Part shown: piece by piece, positions 8,086-16,128 of the stretch
How the letters are laid out: every line of letters starts with the position of its first letter
Numbering within the stretch: the stretch's first letter is position 1
NCBI GenBank assembly: GCA_023382385.1
Contig: JAHDVH010000003.1
Coordinates: forward strand, 186,001-250,000
Length of the DNA stretch: 64,000 nucleotides
Direction of reading: 5' to 3'
From: a bacterium
Lineage (GTDB): Bacteria > Electryoneota > RPQS01
Translations under genes and position numbers: made by a program
The notes under the pieces: generated by a model
What the model saw: only the letters and a program-made list of their open reading frames with translations
Databases searched by the model: none
Told to the model about the DNA's origin: nothing

Positions 8086-9296
8086 ACCAGGACTTTTCGT
8101 GCCACGCGCAAGCCGTCTATCAGCGCGTCAACATCATCTGATGAATTGTAGAGATAGAAACTTGCCCGTGCAGTTGCCGAAACGTCCAGCCAGCGCATTA
8201 ACGGCTGACAGCAGTGGTGTCCGGCACGTATAGCAATTCCTTCGCGATCGAGGAGACCCGCGAGGTCGTGAGGATGAATACCCTTAACATTGAAAGAGAC
8301 AACCGCTCCCCTTTGTGTGCCGGGACCGTACACCGTGACATCCGGTTCACGACTCAATTTGTCAAGCGTCAGACTGGTCAACAGGTGATCTGCTTGGGCA
8401 ATTCGTTCCATGCCAATTCTGCTAAGGTATCGAACGGCCTCGGCAAGACTGATTGCTTCCGCGATCGCAGGTGTACCCGCCTCAAATTTGTACGGCAAGT
8501 CATTCCAAGTCGCATGATCGAGGTACACATCGCGGATCATCTCACCGCCAGTCAGGAACGGATCCATGTCCTGAAGAATTTCCGGTCGACCATAAAGAAC
8601 ACCGATTCCTGTTGGACCCAGCATCTTGTGGCCCGAGAATGCGTAGAAATCCGGGTTAAGTTCGCGAAGGTTTATCGGCATGTGCGGCACGGCTTGTGCC
8701 CCGTCAATGAGTGCTTTCGCACCGACCTTGTGCGCAAGCTCAATCAGTTCGCCGACAGGATTGATGGTTCCCAGTACATTGGAGACATGCGTTACGGCAA
8801 TGAGTGCGGTGCCGGAGTCAATCAACTTACGTGCTTCTGCTACATCGAGCGATCCGTCACTTTTGATCGGAATGAAGCGCAACTCGGCGCCAACCGACTT
8901 TGCGACCAACTGCCAAGGCACGAGGTTCGCGTGATGCTCCATGGGAGTCAACACTATGGACTGTCCATGCTTGACAAACTTGTGTCCAAAGGAACGAGCG
9001 ACCAAGTTAATTGACTCAGTCGTTCCGCGCGTGAAAATCACGCCTTCGAGCGATGGGGCGCTTATAAACTCGGCAACAGTGCGCCGCGCAGCCTCATAGT
9101 CGCGCGTTGCGGCTTCACCAAGTGTATGAATGCCCCGATGCACGTTTGCATAACGCGATTCACAGAATCTACAATATGACTGTAAGACGTCATTCGGCTT
9201 CTGTGAACTTGCCGCGCTGTCCAAATAGACCAACCGTTTTCCGTTGATCTTTATGTTCAATATCGGGAAGTCTTTGCGAACATCGCGCTCAAACAT
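8082..9296 (-). CDS. sufS: Cysteine desulfurase SufS (class II)
   Basis: This PLP-dependent enzyme mobilises sulfur from L-cysteine as a persulfide. Visible motifs are LDSAASSQKP near the N-terminus, the cofactor-stacking EHHANLVPW, the DGAQAVPH aspartate, the PLP-lysine motif SGHKMLGPTG (about residue 226) and the catalytic cysteine in RAGHHCCQP (about 364). The extended RxGHHC loop and 404-residue length place it in the SufS branch rather than IscS/NifS. It lies four bases after the Rieske gene and overlaps sufU by four bases. Confidence 0.95.
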   Translation of the reverse strand: MFERDVRKDFPILNIKINGKRLVYLDSAASSQKPNDVLQSYCRFCESRYANVHRGIHTLGEAATRDYEAARRTVAEFISAPSLEGVIFTRGTTESINLVARSFGHKFVKHGQSIVLTPMEHHANLVPWQLVAKSVGAELRFIPIKSDGSLDVAEARKLIDSGTALIAVTHVSNVLGTINPVGELIELAHKVGAKALIDGAQAVPHMPINLRELNPDFYAFSGHKMLGPTGIGVLYGRPEILQDMDPFLTGGEMIRDVYLDHATWNDLPYKFEAGTPAIAEAISLAEAVRYLSRIGMERIAQADHLLTSLTLDKLSREPDVTVYGPGTQRGAVVSFNVKGIHPHDLAGLLDREGIAIRAGHHCCQPLMRWLDVSATARASFYLYNSSDDVDALIDGLRVARKVLV

Positions 9297-9300
9297 GCGA

Positions 9301-9642
9301 TTATGCTCCTTCCGACTGCAAATACTTCACTGGAACGGCAACCAAGACATCATCTCCTTGTCGTTCGACTGAGAATGTCTCGATTGGTTCAGTCGCAGGC
9401 AATGACAGCGCCTCGCCGGTCTTTAGTGAGAATCTTGCTCCGTGTCGCGGACACTCTATGCAGTCCCCTTCCAGCCAACCGTCAGAAAGATACTCATGCT
9501 CATGCGAACATACATCCGATGTCGCATACAGCTTGCCATCGACCTGGAACAATCCAAGTTCCAATGACCCTACCTGAAATCCCTTACCACCGTTCCGAGG
9601 GAGATCAGCAATTGTACAAATCTTTACAAGTTTTGTTTCCAT
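9301..9642 (-). CDS. Small Rieske [2Fe-2S] ferredoxin-like protein in the suf operon
   Basis: The 113-residue single-domain Rieske protein has a CSH motif (Cys-x-His, residues about 45-47) and CPRH (Cys-x2-His, about 64-67), the ligands of a [2Fe-2S] cluster. It has no signal peptide or membrane anchor, so it is a cytoplasmic soluble type like the ferredoxin subunits of ring-hydroxylating dioxygenases and NirD. No oxygenase gene is nearby. Placement between sufD and sufS suggests it is an electron donor or client of Fe-S assembly. Small Rieske genes in suf operons of other bacteria are known, but their role is not settled. Confidence 0.88.
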   Translation of the reverse strand: METKLVKICTIADLPRNGGKGFQVGSLELGLFQVDGKLYATSDVCSHEHEYLSDGWLEGDCIECPRHGARFSLKTGEALSLPATEPIETFSVERQGDDVLVAVPVKYLQSEGA

Positions 9643-9683
9643 AAAACGTATTCTATACTCAAGAATTTCGATAGTGTTCTAAC

Positions 9684-9719
9684 AAGAACGCCCCTTGCGA
9701 TTGTGCACGGGGCGTTCTT
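9684..9719 (-). terminator. Intra-operon hairpin between sufD and the Rieske gene
   Basis: An 11-base perfect inverted repeat (aagaacgcccc / ggggcgttctt) with a 14-base loop sits in the only sizeable gap (84 bases) of the suf operon. On the minus strand the tract after the stem is short in T, so it may attenuate, stabilise or process the message rather than end it. Confidence 0.5.
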
Positions 9720-9726
9720 TCATGTA

Positions 9727-10911
9727 TCAGCGACCCGTTGCCCGGCCCACAGTTTGTGAAACTCGTGATCGCCAGTTATCCCGAACGTCTTCCAAAACTT
9801 CAGGGACATTGTTGATGACTTCTTCAGCGAAACCGGTCGCAATCGCGGTAAGGGCCTGACGGAAGGTCAATCCGCGAGCCTGCAAATAGAACATCTGCTC
9901 TTTGTTCAGATGACCGATGGACGCACCGTGACTGCACTTCACATCATCGGCAATAATCTCCAACTTTGGAATTGCTTCTGCATGTGTGCCGGGATCCAAC
10001 ATCAGATTACGGCACGTTTGATAGGCATCCGTCTTCTGCGCATGCTGCGGGACCGTGATGATGCCCTGATAGATCGAGTGGGCGTCACCTGCGAGCAGAG
10101 TCTTGAACAGAAGATTTGAGAAACCGTTCGGAGTGTTATGATGCTGATGTGTCCTATGTTCGGCACGCGCTTCTCCGTCGCCGCTGAAGAGACCGCTCAG
10201 ATGAGCTTCTGTGTTCGCGCCGAGCAAGTCAATTCTAAGTTTTGCGACATGCCACTTATATCCGGTCGTAAACGAGCACCAATTCAAGTAGCCATCCCGC
10301 TCGACTCTCACACGTCCGGTACGATAGACCGAAGCATCGGCATCAATCAGTTCATCATGCACGTAGTGCAGGCGTGCACCCTGCTTAACAAGAATCTCGG
10401 TGCGGCCGATGAGCGGAACTGCATTGCCCCCGCCTATCCACCGATCATGCACGATAGCTTCAGCGCCGCGCTCAACGATAATCAGAGTTGTTGGTGCAGC
10501 AAGCCCATTTCCGGCGAGGTGATGCGAGAGGTCGATCACGACTCCTGTTGTATTCGCTGGAATTCGAAGGCAGAGCGGCTGTCCTGTCAAAGCGCGGTGA
10601 TAACTCAGAAACTTCGCATCCACGTCATCCGAATCGTAGCTAAGCAGTTCAGCGAAAGCTTCGCGGTCAGCAGGAGTAGCAAGCAGTGCGTCTTGGGTCA
10701 AACCGCTTCGTACTGCCAGAGTGCTCTTGACTTGTGTTGCGTCCTTTGCACTTTCCGCAATCTGCCACGGGAAGGCAGCGGGATCGTTCTTACGCCATTC
10801 CTCGTTGTCACGGGCAGGCAAGGCGGCGGCACGCGCCTGTTCAATCCAACTTGCGCGTTGTTCAGAGAAAGTCAGGTTCTGTTCTGTTGATACTGTGTCG
10901 ATATTGCTCAT
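9727..10911 (-). CDS. sufD: Fe-S cluster assembly protein SufD
   Basis: SufD is the SufB paralogue in the SufBC2D scaffold. The 394-residue protein has the right-handed parallel beta-helix core and the typical C-terminal stretch ADDVKCSHGASIGHLNKEQ followed by a helical end that binds SufC. Cys and His of the KCSHGA motif are conserved. The N-terminal helical part (about 100 residues) is more divergent, as is usual. It starts 21 bases after the sufB stop, consistent with one transcript. Confidence 0.93.
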   Translation of the reverse strand: MSNIDTVSTEQNLTFSEQRASWIEQARAAALPARDNEEWRKNDPAAFPWQIAESAKDATQVKSTLAVRSGLTQDALLATPADREAFAELLSYDSDDVDAKFLSYHRALTGQPLCLRIPANTTGVVIDLSHHLAGNGLAAPTTLIIVERGAEAIVHDRWIGGGNAVPLIGRTEILVKQGARLHYVHDELIDADASVYRTGRVRVERDGYLNWCSFTTGYKWHVAKLRIDLLGANTEAHLSGLFSGDGEARAEHRTHQHHNTPNGFSNLLFKTLLAGDAHSIYQGIITVPQHAQKTDAYQTCRNLMLDPGTHAEAIPKLEIIADDVKCSHGASIGHLNKEQMFYLQARGLTFRQALTAIATGFAEEVINNVPEVLEDVRDNWRSRVSQTVGRATGR

Positions 10912-10932
10912 TCGCAGGTTGGTCGCTGTCTT

Positions 10933-12342
10933 TCAGCCGACCGACCCCTCCATCTGTAGCTGTATTAGTCGATTCATCTCGAGTGCATACTCCATCGGCA
11001 GCTCCTTGACAACGGGTTCAATGAACCCGCGCACAATCATCGTCATCGCCTCTTCTTCGGAAATACCCCGACTCTGCAGGTAGAATACTTGCTCGTCCCC
11101 AATCTTAGAAACGGTTGCTTCGTGGCCTAATTCTACTCGTTCTTCCTGAATATTCATGTAAGGATAGGTGTCGCTGCGACTGTGATCATCCAACAGCAGC
11201 GCATCACAACTGACATTGCTCTTGCTGTTTGTTGCGCCTTTTGCAACTTCCACCAAACCGCGATAAGAAGTCCGGCCGCCTCCCCGTGATATTGACTTGG
11301 ACAACACGACAGAGGTCGTATCCGGAGCCTTATGTACGACTTTCGCGCCTGCTTCCGTGTGCATACCGGAACCTGCGTAGGCAACAGAGAGAATGTCCGC
11401 CTTTGCACCGCGCCCCATTAAGTATACAGAGGGATACTTCATCGTGATCTTTGATCCGATGTTGCAATCCACCCATTCCATGGTCGCGCCTTCCTCGGCG
11501 ATTGCACGTTTCGTCACAAGATTATACACATTCTTCGACCAGTTCTGAATGGTCGTGTAGCGGACTTTCGAATTCTTTTTGCAATAGATCTCCACCACCG
11601 CAGAATGCAGCGAGTCGCTGGAGTAGACAGGTGCAGTGCAGCCCTCTACATAATGGACGTTCGAGCCTTCATCCGCAATGATCAGCGTTCGCTCAAATTG
11701 ACCGGAGTTCTTTGCATTGATTCGAAAGTACGCCTGCAAAGGGATAGTAACGTGAACGCCTTTGGGAACGTAGATGAAACTTCCGCCTGACCACACCGCA
11801 GTATTCAGAGCAGCAAGCTTGTTGTCACCCGCTGGAATACACTTGGCGAAATACTCTTTGAAAATGTCAGGATGCTCGCGAAGACCGGTGTCGGTATCCA
11901 AGAAGATGACACCGAGCTTGCTCCACTGCTCCTGAAGCGAGTGATAGACGACTTCGCTCTCGTATTGCGCGCCTACACCGGCAAGGAACTTCTTCTCGGC
12001 CTCAGGTATTCCCAGTTTGTCGTAGGTTTCACGAATCTCCTTTGGAACCGCGTCCCAGTCGTGCTCCACCTTATCTGAGGGCTTGATGTAGTAGTGAATG
12101 TCTTCGAAGTCAACAACTTTGAGGTCGGGACCCCATTCAGGCAGTGGTTTCTTGTAGAAGTAGTCGAGGCCCTTTAGACGCAAATTTAGCATCCACTCAG
12201 GCTCGTTCTTGTAACGCGAAATTTCCTCTACGACGTGCTTGGACAAGCCTTTTTCGAACTTTACGACGTTGTTCTCAGGAACTGAGAAGCCGTACTTGTC
12301 GTAGTTGTCCAGGTCCAGCGTGAATTCTTTCGAGGCAGGCAT
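10933..12342 (-). CDS. sufB: Fe-S cluster assembly scaffold SufB
   Basis: The 469-residue scaffold carries the hallmark segments [39 protein letters not shown] (here in pieces), [19 protein letters not shown] and [10 protein letters not shown] with the conserved cysteine. The C-terminal segment has [19 protein letters not shown]. SufB builds the nascent cluster together with SufC ATPase and SufD. GGAG lies seven bases before the ATG. It follows three glycosyltransferase-like genes rather than sufC itself, a gap of only 26 bases. Confidence 0.96.
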   Translation of the reverse strand: MPASKEFTLDLDNYDKYGFSVPENNVVKFEKGLSKHVVEEISRYKNEPEWMLNLRLKGLDYFYKKPLPEWGPDLKVVDFEDIHYYIKPSDKVEHDWDAVPKEIRETYDKLGIPEAEKKFLAGVGAQYESEVVYHSLQEQWSKLGVIFLDTDTGLREHPDIFKEYFAKCIPAGDNKLAALNTAVWSGGSFIYVPKGVHVTIPLQAYFRINAKNSGQFERTLIIADEGSNVHYVEGCTAPVYSSDSLHSAVVEIYCKKNSKVRYTTIQNWSKNVYNLVTKRAIAEEGATMEWVDCNIGSKITMKYPSVYLMGRGAKADILSVAYAGSGMHTEAGAKVVHKAPDTTSVVLSKSISRGGGRTSYRGLVEVAKGATNSKSNVSCDALLLDDHSRSDTYPYMNIQEERVELGHEATVSKIGDEQVFYLQSRGISEEEAMTMIVRGFIEPVVKELPMEYALEMNRLIQLQMEGSVG

Positions 12343-12368
12343 ATCTAACTCCAGTGATCCGTATCTCT

Positions 12369-13151
12369 TTATTGTCCGGTGACGCGGCGCACAAATTTTC
12401 CAAGTTTCAACTTGACTGAATTGTCATACTCCAGCAAGTTTCGCAAGGCGGGCGACTCTGTCTTATAGTATAACTGCGCCAACTCGTCCGGCCGCCACTG
12501 TTGCGCCGAAAACATCTTATCCTTAAAATTGATCGGGCGATTCCGACCATATCCGAACGGCAATTCCACGAACGACTCATGGTCCCTGATGATCTGCAGG
12601 AATTTGTCTTCTGTGTCCATTTCGCGATCATTCTGCGGTATCGCAAGATATGCGTCCAGGAACTTCATAAAATAGTCGCGGTGTATGAGCATCAAACTCT
12701 GGTCGGAACGATTCGGGCCGCCAAGTGAAAAGGAAATGCCTTTATCTTTCGCCTTCATCTCGGAAATCGCGCTCTCAATTATGCCCTCGCCGTAAATCAG
12801 GCAATCCTGTTCCATGTAGACCGAGTACTCCGCATCGTTCATGAACGAATAGAATGCACCGATCAGAATCGCGCGGCTTGCCCCGCAGAACTTCGTGTCG
12901 CAAGTCATACCGTGCAAGAAGTTGCGCTTCATGCTGACGAACTCAACTTCTTTCCCGGTCAGATCCGGTTTGACGGGACTTGCCGAATCTACAATGATAA
13001 TCTTCTCAGGACTCGAGTATCTGCGCAAGAACTCATACCAAACCTCAAAGAACGCGGTGGTGCGGATCCGCCGATCAGAGTATTTGGTTGCGCCAGGATG
13101 AACCGCCGTGCCGTCGCACCAGTATCCGCCGTGTATGATGTATCCGGACAC
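12369..13151 (-). CDS. Glycosyltransferase-like protein (middle of suf operon)
   Basis: The product is 260 residues, cytosolic, with no signal peptide. The segment [20 protein letters not shown] resembles the acidic metal-binding loop of GT-A fold glycosyltransferases (an E-Q-D-C in place of DxD), preceded by a strand-helix pattern with [10 protein letters not shown] as a likely nucleotide-side strand. The family was not recognised with confidence. It lies six bases after the upstream GT9-like gene and 26 bases before sufB, so it is co-transcribed with Fe-S genes. A role in surface-glycan synthesis is inferred only from the fold hint and from its two neighbours. Confidence 0.5.
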   Translation of the reverse strand: MSGYIIHGGYWCDGTAVHPGATKYSDRRIRTTAFFEVWYEFLRRYSSPEKIIIVDSASPVKPDLTGKEVEFVSMKRNFLHGMTCDTKFCGASRAILIGAFYSFMNDAEYSVYMEQDCLIYGEGIIESAISEMKAKDKGISFSLGGPNRSDQSLMLIHRDYFMKFLDAYLAIPQNDREMDTEDKFLQIIRDHESFVELPFGYGRNRPINFKDKMFSAQQWRPDELAQLYYKTESPALRNLLEYDNSVKLKLGKFVRRVTGQ

Positions 13152-13157
13152 TACGCA

Positions 13158-13904
13158 CTACCTCACAATACGCTGTATGAAGCAATAACGGTGCTCGGAC
13201 AATCGATTAGAGAATTTGCAGATGTTCGTGGAATGCGGATAAATGTAAACCATGGTTGGTGTGATACCGGCCCAATCAAGGACGTGAAAGAGTCCTGATT
13301 GGCAAACATGGCACTCGCGCGCGCCGGCCATACGGCGTGCATTGGTGAGGATATCTTCCGAATGGTCAATCACGGTTGCGTCCGGAATTTCCGACAGCAT
13401 AAACTCATCACTTACCAAGATCGCAGTGCTGCTTTCGAACTCACAGAGATTCAGCCGAAATTGAGAGTCATAGCCGATTCCATACTCTTCTGCGACGTAC
13501 TGCGGGACGAAGCGGCGCGGCGTCCGTCGAAAACCGAAGTTGTATGTTTCGATCGCTGCAATTCCGTATCGGTTTGGATCATGATGATACGGTTGACCAC
13601 CCTTTTCCCAATCACTGATCGGGAAATCTGCCAATGTAACTTCGGCTGTCATTTCCTGCAGCTTGAGCAGTGAGACGACTTTGCTGAACAGATCGAATTC
13701 CTTTGCAAGCACAAAGTGAATTTTGCGGCGGCGAGTTTTGAACAGCCACGATGCAACCGGCAATGTCGCAATGAAGTCCCCCAGTTTGCCGCAGTGCGTG
13801 ACTGTAATCACACCGGCAGGATATTCCGTGTCAATCGCTCTTGCTCTTTGCAGATAGCGAAGCTTTGCGAGCGGGCCGCCATAACGCGTTCCATGCTGCA
13901 TCAC
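13158..13904 (-). CDS. GT9 (heptosyltransferase)-like protein
   Basis: The 248-residue protein begins its conserved part with VTHCGKLGDFIATLPVASWL, which matches the opening of GT-B family 9 enzymes (glycine-rich 'GDxxxxLPVxxxL' loop). Near the C-terminus, CHVCQSGLFHVLDWAGITP resembles the nucleotide-sugar site of that family (canonical GxDSGPxHLAxxxGxP), with D replaced by Q. It is shorter than full heptosyltransferases (about 350 residues). Its ATG overlaps the stop of the preceding GT9-like gene (ATGA). Activity is uncertain because the acidic residue of the C-terminal loop is missing. Confidence 0.6.
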   Translation of the reverse strand: MMQHGTRYGGPLAKLRYLQRARAIDTEYPAGVITVTHCGKLGDFIATLPVASWLFKTRRRKIHFVLAKEFDLFSKVVSLLKLQEMTAEVTLADFPISDWEKGGQPYHHDPNRYGIAAIETYNFGFRRTPRRFVPQYVAEEYGIGYDSQFRLNLCEFESSTAILVSDEFMLSEIPDATVIDHSEDILTNARRMAGARECHVCQSGLFHVLDWAGITPTMVYIYPHSTNICKFSNRLSEHRYCFIQRIVR

Positions 13905-14485
13905 AACTTCGCACTCACACCAATCTGCTTCAGCGCATCGCTAACTGCCGTGGCGACAGACGTCACGGAAATTGGTCCAAGCGCTTTGCTCTCCGGCGCA
14001 TGCGATAACGCATCGACGACAAAGGTGTCGTGCCAGCGGGGAGCAACCCGACTCTTGTCGGCGGCAATCACGATTTGGGGTTTGCCAAGTCCCGCAGCAA
14101 TGAAGCGCCACGCTGAATCCATTCCAATCCAAAGCAACGCCTGGCCAATGTAAGACGCCCGCTTGTCCGCACGATCTTTCAAAAAGTGATCGTTCGCCCG
14201 AAGAAGCTTGGTGCACGACGTATTCCCAAGCTGCAAGACTGAAATACCAACTGAATCAAGATTTGCGATCAGAATTTCGAAGCGGGGTGCGGGCCACTGT
14301 TCACCATCAACAGAGGGCGACGTATCGATCACGACAGTGCGCTTCATGTCCAGCTTGCCGGGTGGATTCTGTTTGGGCAGCTTGGCAACGTCCACCATCG
14401 GTCTGCCCGAGTCGTCAAGTGTGACCTGAAATCCCAGCAGCTTAGTCGATTTGTCGACTATCTCTTCTGCGTCAATGGCTGTCAA
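13901..14485 (-). CDS. Short GT9-like protein (C-terminal half of heptosyltransferase fold)
   Basis: Only 194 residues. The conserved stretch WIGMDSAWRFIAAGLGKPQIVI (read in two parts: WIGMDSAWRF and IAAGLGKPQIVI) matches the C-terminal nucleotide-sugar-binding loop of GT-B family 9 glycosyltransferases, keeping the D-S pair. The N-terminal Rossmann half of that fold is not seen. It begins three bases after the sufC stop, and its own stop overlaps the next gene. It may work with the downstream GT9-like protein as a split enzyme, though each retains its own C-terminal motif; a paralogous pair is the alternative. Confidence 0.55.
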   Translation of the reverse strand: MTAIDAEEIVDKSTKLLGFQVTLDDSGRPMVDVAKLPKQNPPGKLDMKRTVVIDTSPSVDGEQWPAPRFEILIANLDSVGISVLQLGNTSCTKLLRANDHFLKDRADKRASYIGQALLWIGMDSAWRFIAAGLGKPQIVIAADKSRVAPRWHDTFVVDALSHAPESKALGPISVTSVATAVSDALKQIGVSAKL

Positions 14486-14488
14486 TGC

Positions 14489-15235
14489 TTAGGCGGCAAC
14501 CTCTTCTTTTATCCAATCATAGCCTTGCTCTTCAAGCTTAAAGGCCAGAGTCTTATCGCCAGACTTTACAATCCGCCCATCCACAAGAATGTGAACATAG
14601 TCCGGCACGATGTAGTTCAGCAATCTCTGGTAGTGTGTAATGACGAGTGCGCTGAAGTTTGGGCCACGCAAGCTATTGACACCTTGCGAAACGATTTTCA
14701 AAGCATCAATGTCCAATCCAGAGTCCGTCTCATCCAGAATGGCCAGTTCCGGCTTCAACATTCCCATTTGGAGAATCTCGTTGCGCTTCTTTTCGCCACC
14801 CGAGAATCCCTCGTTCAGATAGCGTTTCGTAAACTCCGGCCTGATATCGAGCAGCTTGAGCCACTTCTTAATCTCGGTATCGAACTCCTTAAAGCTCGGG
14901 GTCTGCCCAAACCTTTCGGTCATCGCCAGACGGAGGAAATTGTTGACAGAGACTCCATAGATTTCCTGCGGGTACTGAAAAGCCAGAAAGATACCCTTCT
15001 TCGCACGTTCATCTGGTTCCATTTCAAGCAGACTTTCGCCCTTCCATATAATGTCGCCGCCAGTCACCTCATACTTTGGATGACCCATAATTGCGGCGGA
15101 AAGCGTAGATTTTCCGCTCCCGTTTGGTCCCATGATCGCGTGCACCTCCCCGACTGGAACGTCAAGGCTAAGCCCGCGAAGAATCTCTTTCCCCTCGACT
15201 GCAACGTGGAGATCACGAATTTCAAGCTGGTTCAC
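14489..15235 (-). CDS. sufC: SUF system ATPase SufC
   Basis: This ABC-type ATPase drives the SufBC2D scaffold. Walker A GPNGSGKST (about residues 36-44), Q-loop FQYPQEI, signature SGGEKKR, Walker B LAILDETDSGLD and switch histidine ITHY are all present. The ETDSGLD variant is characteristic of SufC. Length (248) is normal. It is the first structural gene after the Rrf2 regulator (39-base gap), and the operon order sufC-[three genes]-sufB-sufD is unusual. Confidence 0.96.
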   Translation of the reverse strand: MNQLEIRDLHVAVEGKEILRGLSLDVPVGEVHAIMGPNGSGKSTLSAAIMGHPKYEVTGGDIIWKGESLLEMEPDERAKKGIFLAFQYPQEIYGVSVNNFLRLAMTERFGQTPSFKEFDTEIKKWLKLLDIRPEFTKRYLNEGFSGGEKKRNEILQMGMLKPELAILDETDSGLDIDALKIVSQGVNSLRGPNFSALVITHYQRLLNYIVPDYVHILVDGRIVKSGDKTLAFKLEEQGYDWIKEEVAA

Positions 15236-15274
15236 AGCTACTCCTCAAACTTTATCCTTCAATTTCAAAAATCG

Positions 15275-15778
15275 TCAACTTCTTGCGGCGCGCGCCGTAA
15301 CGGCTGCAGGATCAGGCACGTCCGCTGCAGCTGAGCGATAAACCGAAGCCAGAGGCGTAAACTGCTGTTTCTCCTCCATCTCGAGCAGGTCAGCCAATGT
15401 CCGCTCTCTGAAAAAACCACGCAGCATATCCTCCGCCTCTGACCACAGGTGTCTGACAGTACACTCTTCTGAGTGAACACAGCAAGTCGGGTCAGACGTA
15501 CATTCGTTAAACGCCAAACTCCCCTCAAATGCTTCAATCACCTGTAAAACATTAATTTCACTTGGCTTCTTGGCCAAAGCGATTCCACCTCCCTTCCCAC
15601 GATGGGTCTCAAGCAACCCTTCGCTGGATAGATAGGCGACAATTTTGGTCAAAAAGACCCTCGGGATGTGCTGTTGCTCCGCAATTTCACGAGTAACAAA
15701 TGTTTTGCCCTCGTCATAGCCTCGGGCCACAAACATAAGCATACGGAGTGCGTAATCGGCCTGCAATGAAATTAGCAT
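15275..15778 (-). CDS. Rrf2-family (IscR/SufR-like) Fe-S-sensing repressor
   Basis: The 167-residue winged-helix protein starts MLISLQADYALRML, the standard Rrf2 opening. ATG 15778 was chosen because AAAGG lies seven bases upstream and the open frame before it contains the promoter. The recognition helix region reads IPRVFLTKIVAYL, followed by the wing GKGGGIALAK. The cluster-binding region has Cys93, Cys99, Cys100 and Cys106, close to the IscR spacing. By family knowledge it senses cellular Fe-S status and represses the suf operon it heads. A palindrome overlapping its own -10 box supports autoregulation. Confidence 0.92.
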   Translation of the reverse strand: MLISLQADYALRMLMFVARGYDEGKTFVTREIAEQQHIPRVFLTKIVAYLSSEGLLETHRGKGGGIALAKKPSEINVLQVIEAFEGSLAFNECTSDPTCCVHSEECTVRHLWSEAEDMLRGFFRERTLADLLEMEEKQQFTPLASVYRSAAADVPDPAAVTARAARS

Positions 15779-15809
15779 GGTATTACCTTTAAACCTGACT
15801 TTGCCAGTC

Positions 15810-15844
15810 ATATTAAATATACAGCTAAAGTTCCGGCAAGTCAA
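15810..15844 (-). promoter_or_regulatory. Promoter and candidate operator of the rrf2-suf operon
   Basis: On the minus strand TTGACT (15839-15844), 17 bases, then TATATT (15816-15821): a near-consensus sigma-70 promoter. An 11-base perfect palindrome, atattaaatat (15810-15820), overlaps the -10 box and is a candidate operator for the Rrf2 protein. A second inverted repeat TGACT-N5-AGTCA lies just downstream (15795-15809). Confidence 0.75.
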
Positions 15845-15909
15845 GTCCTTTGTCGAACAACGCTTTCGGTGTAAGTTTGTGAATAATTACACGAGAATCA
15901 AGCAAAGAC

Positions 15910-15938
15910 TTGAATTATTCTGGAGGCATGTGTATCTT
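15910..15938 (+). promoter_or_regulatory. Promoter of the TPP-riboswitch transcript
   Basis: TTGAAT (15910-15915), a 17-base spacer and TATCTT (15933-15938) put the transcription start close to 15945, exactly where the riboswitch P1 stem begins. It fires divergently from the rrf2 promoter about 70 bases away. Confidence 0.65.
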
Positions 15939-15945
15939 TGACATG

Positions 15946-16040
15946 TAGCCGTAGGGGTGGTCGCATGGGTTTTCCACAAGCGGCCTGAGAGAGTCCCTCG
16001 AACCTGAACCGGATAATGCCGGCGGAGGAAACGGTGCGGT
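15946..16040 (+). ncRNA. TPP riboswitch (THI element)
   Basis: The conserved blocks of the thiamine pyrophosphate aptamer appear in order: GGGGTG (P2/J region), CGGCCTGAGAGAG (containing the invariant CUGAGA), a short variable stem, GAACCTGAACCGG, ATAATGCCGGCG and GAGGAA. P1 can form from gccgt (about 15948-15952) and acggt (16031-16035). The 3' part of P1 overlaps tgcggt (16035-16040), which is complementary to the 5' arm of the downstream terminator (accgca, 16079-16084). Thus ligand binding would free the terminator. This means expression is switched off when TPP is plentiful. Confidence 0.93.
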
Positions 16041-16079
16041 ATCGTGGGCCACCAGTTATGGATTCCCAGAAGTGAATGA

Positions 16080-16113
16080 CCGCAGCCGTCTAACGATTGG
16101 CTGCGGTTTTTTT
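16080..16113 (+). terminator. Riboswitch-controlled intrinsic terminator
   Basis: A perfect eight-base stem (ccgcagcc / ggctgcgg) with an 11-base loop is followed by seven T, between the TPP aptamer and the receptor start at 16129. This is the expression platform of the riboswitch: premature termination when TPP is bound. Confidence 0.9.
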
Positions 16114-16128
16114 ACATTTGGAGTTCAC

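Noticed and set aside
8214-9014. 266-residue open frame antisense to sufS
   Set aside because: It is a mirror of a strongly conserved gene; the translation has no domain pattern and no ribosome site.
14525-15334. 269-residue open frame antisense to sufC
   Set aside because: Shadow frame; the sense strand carries all ABC ATPase motifs.
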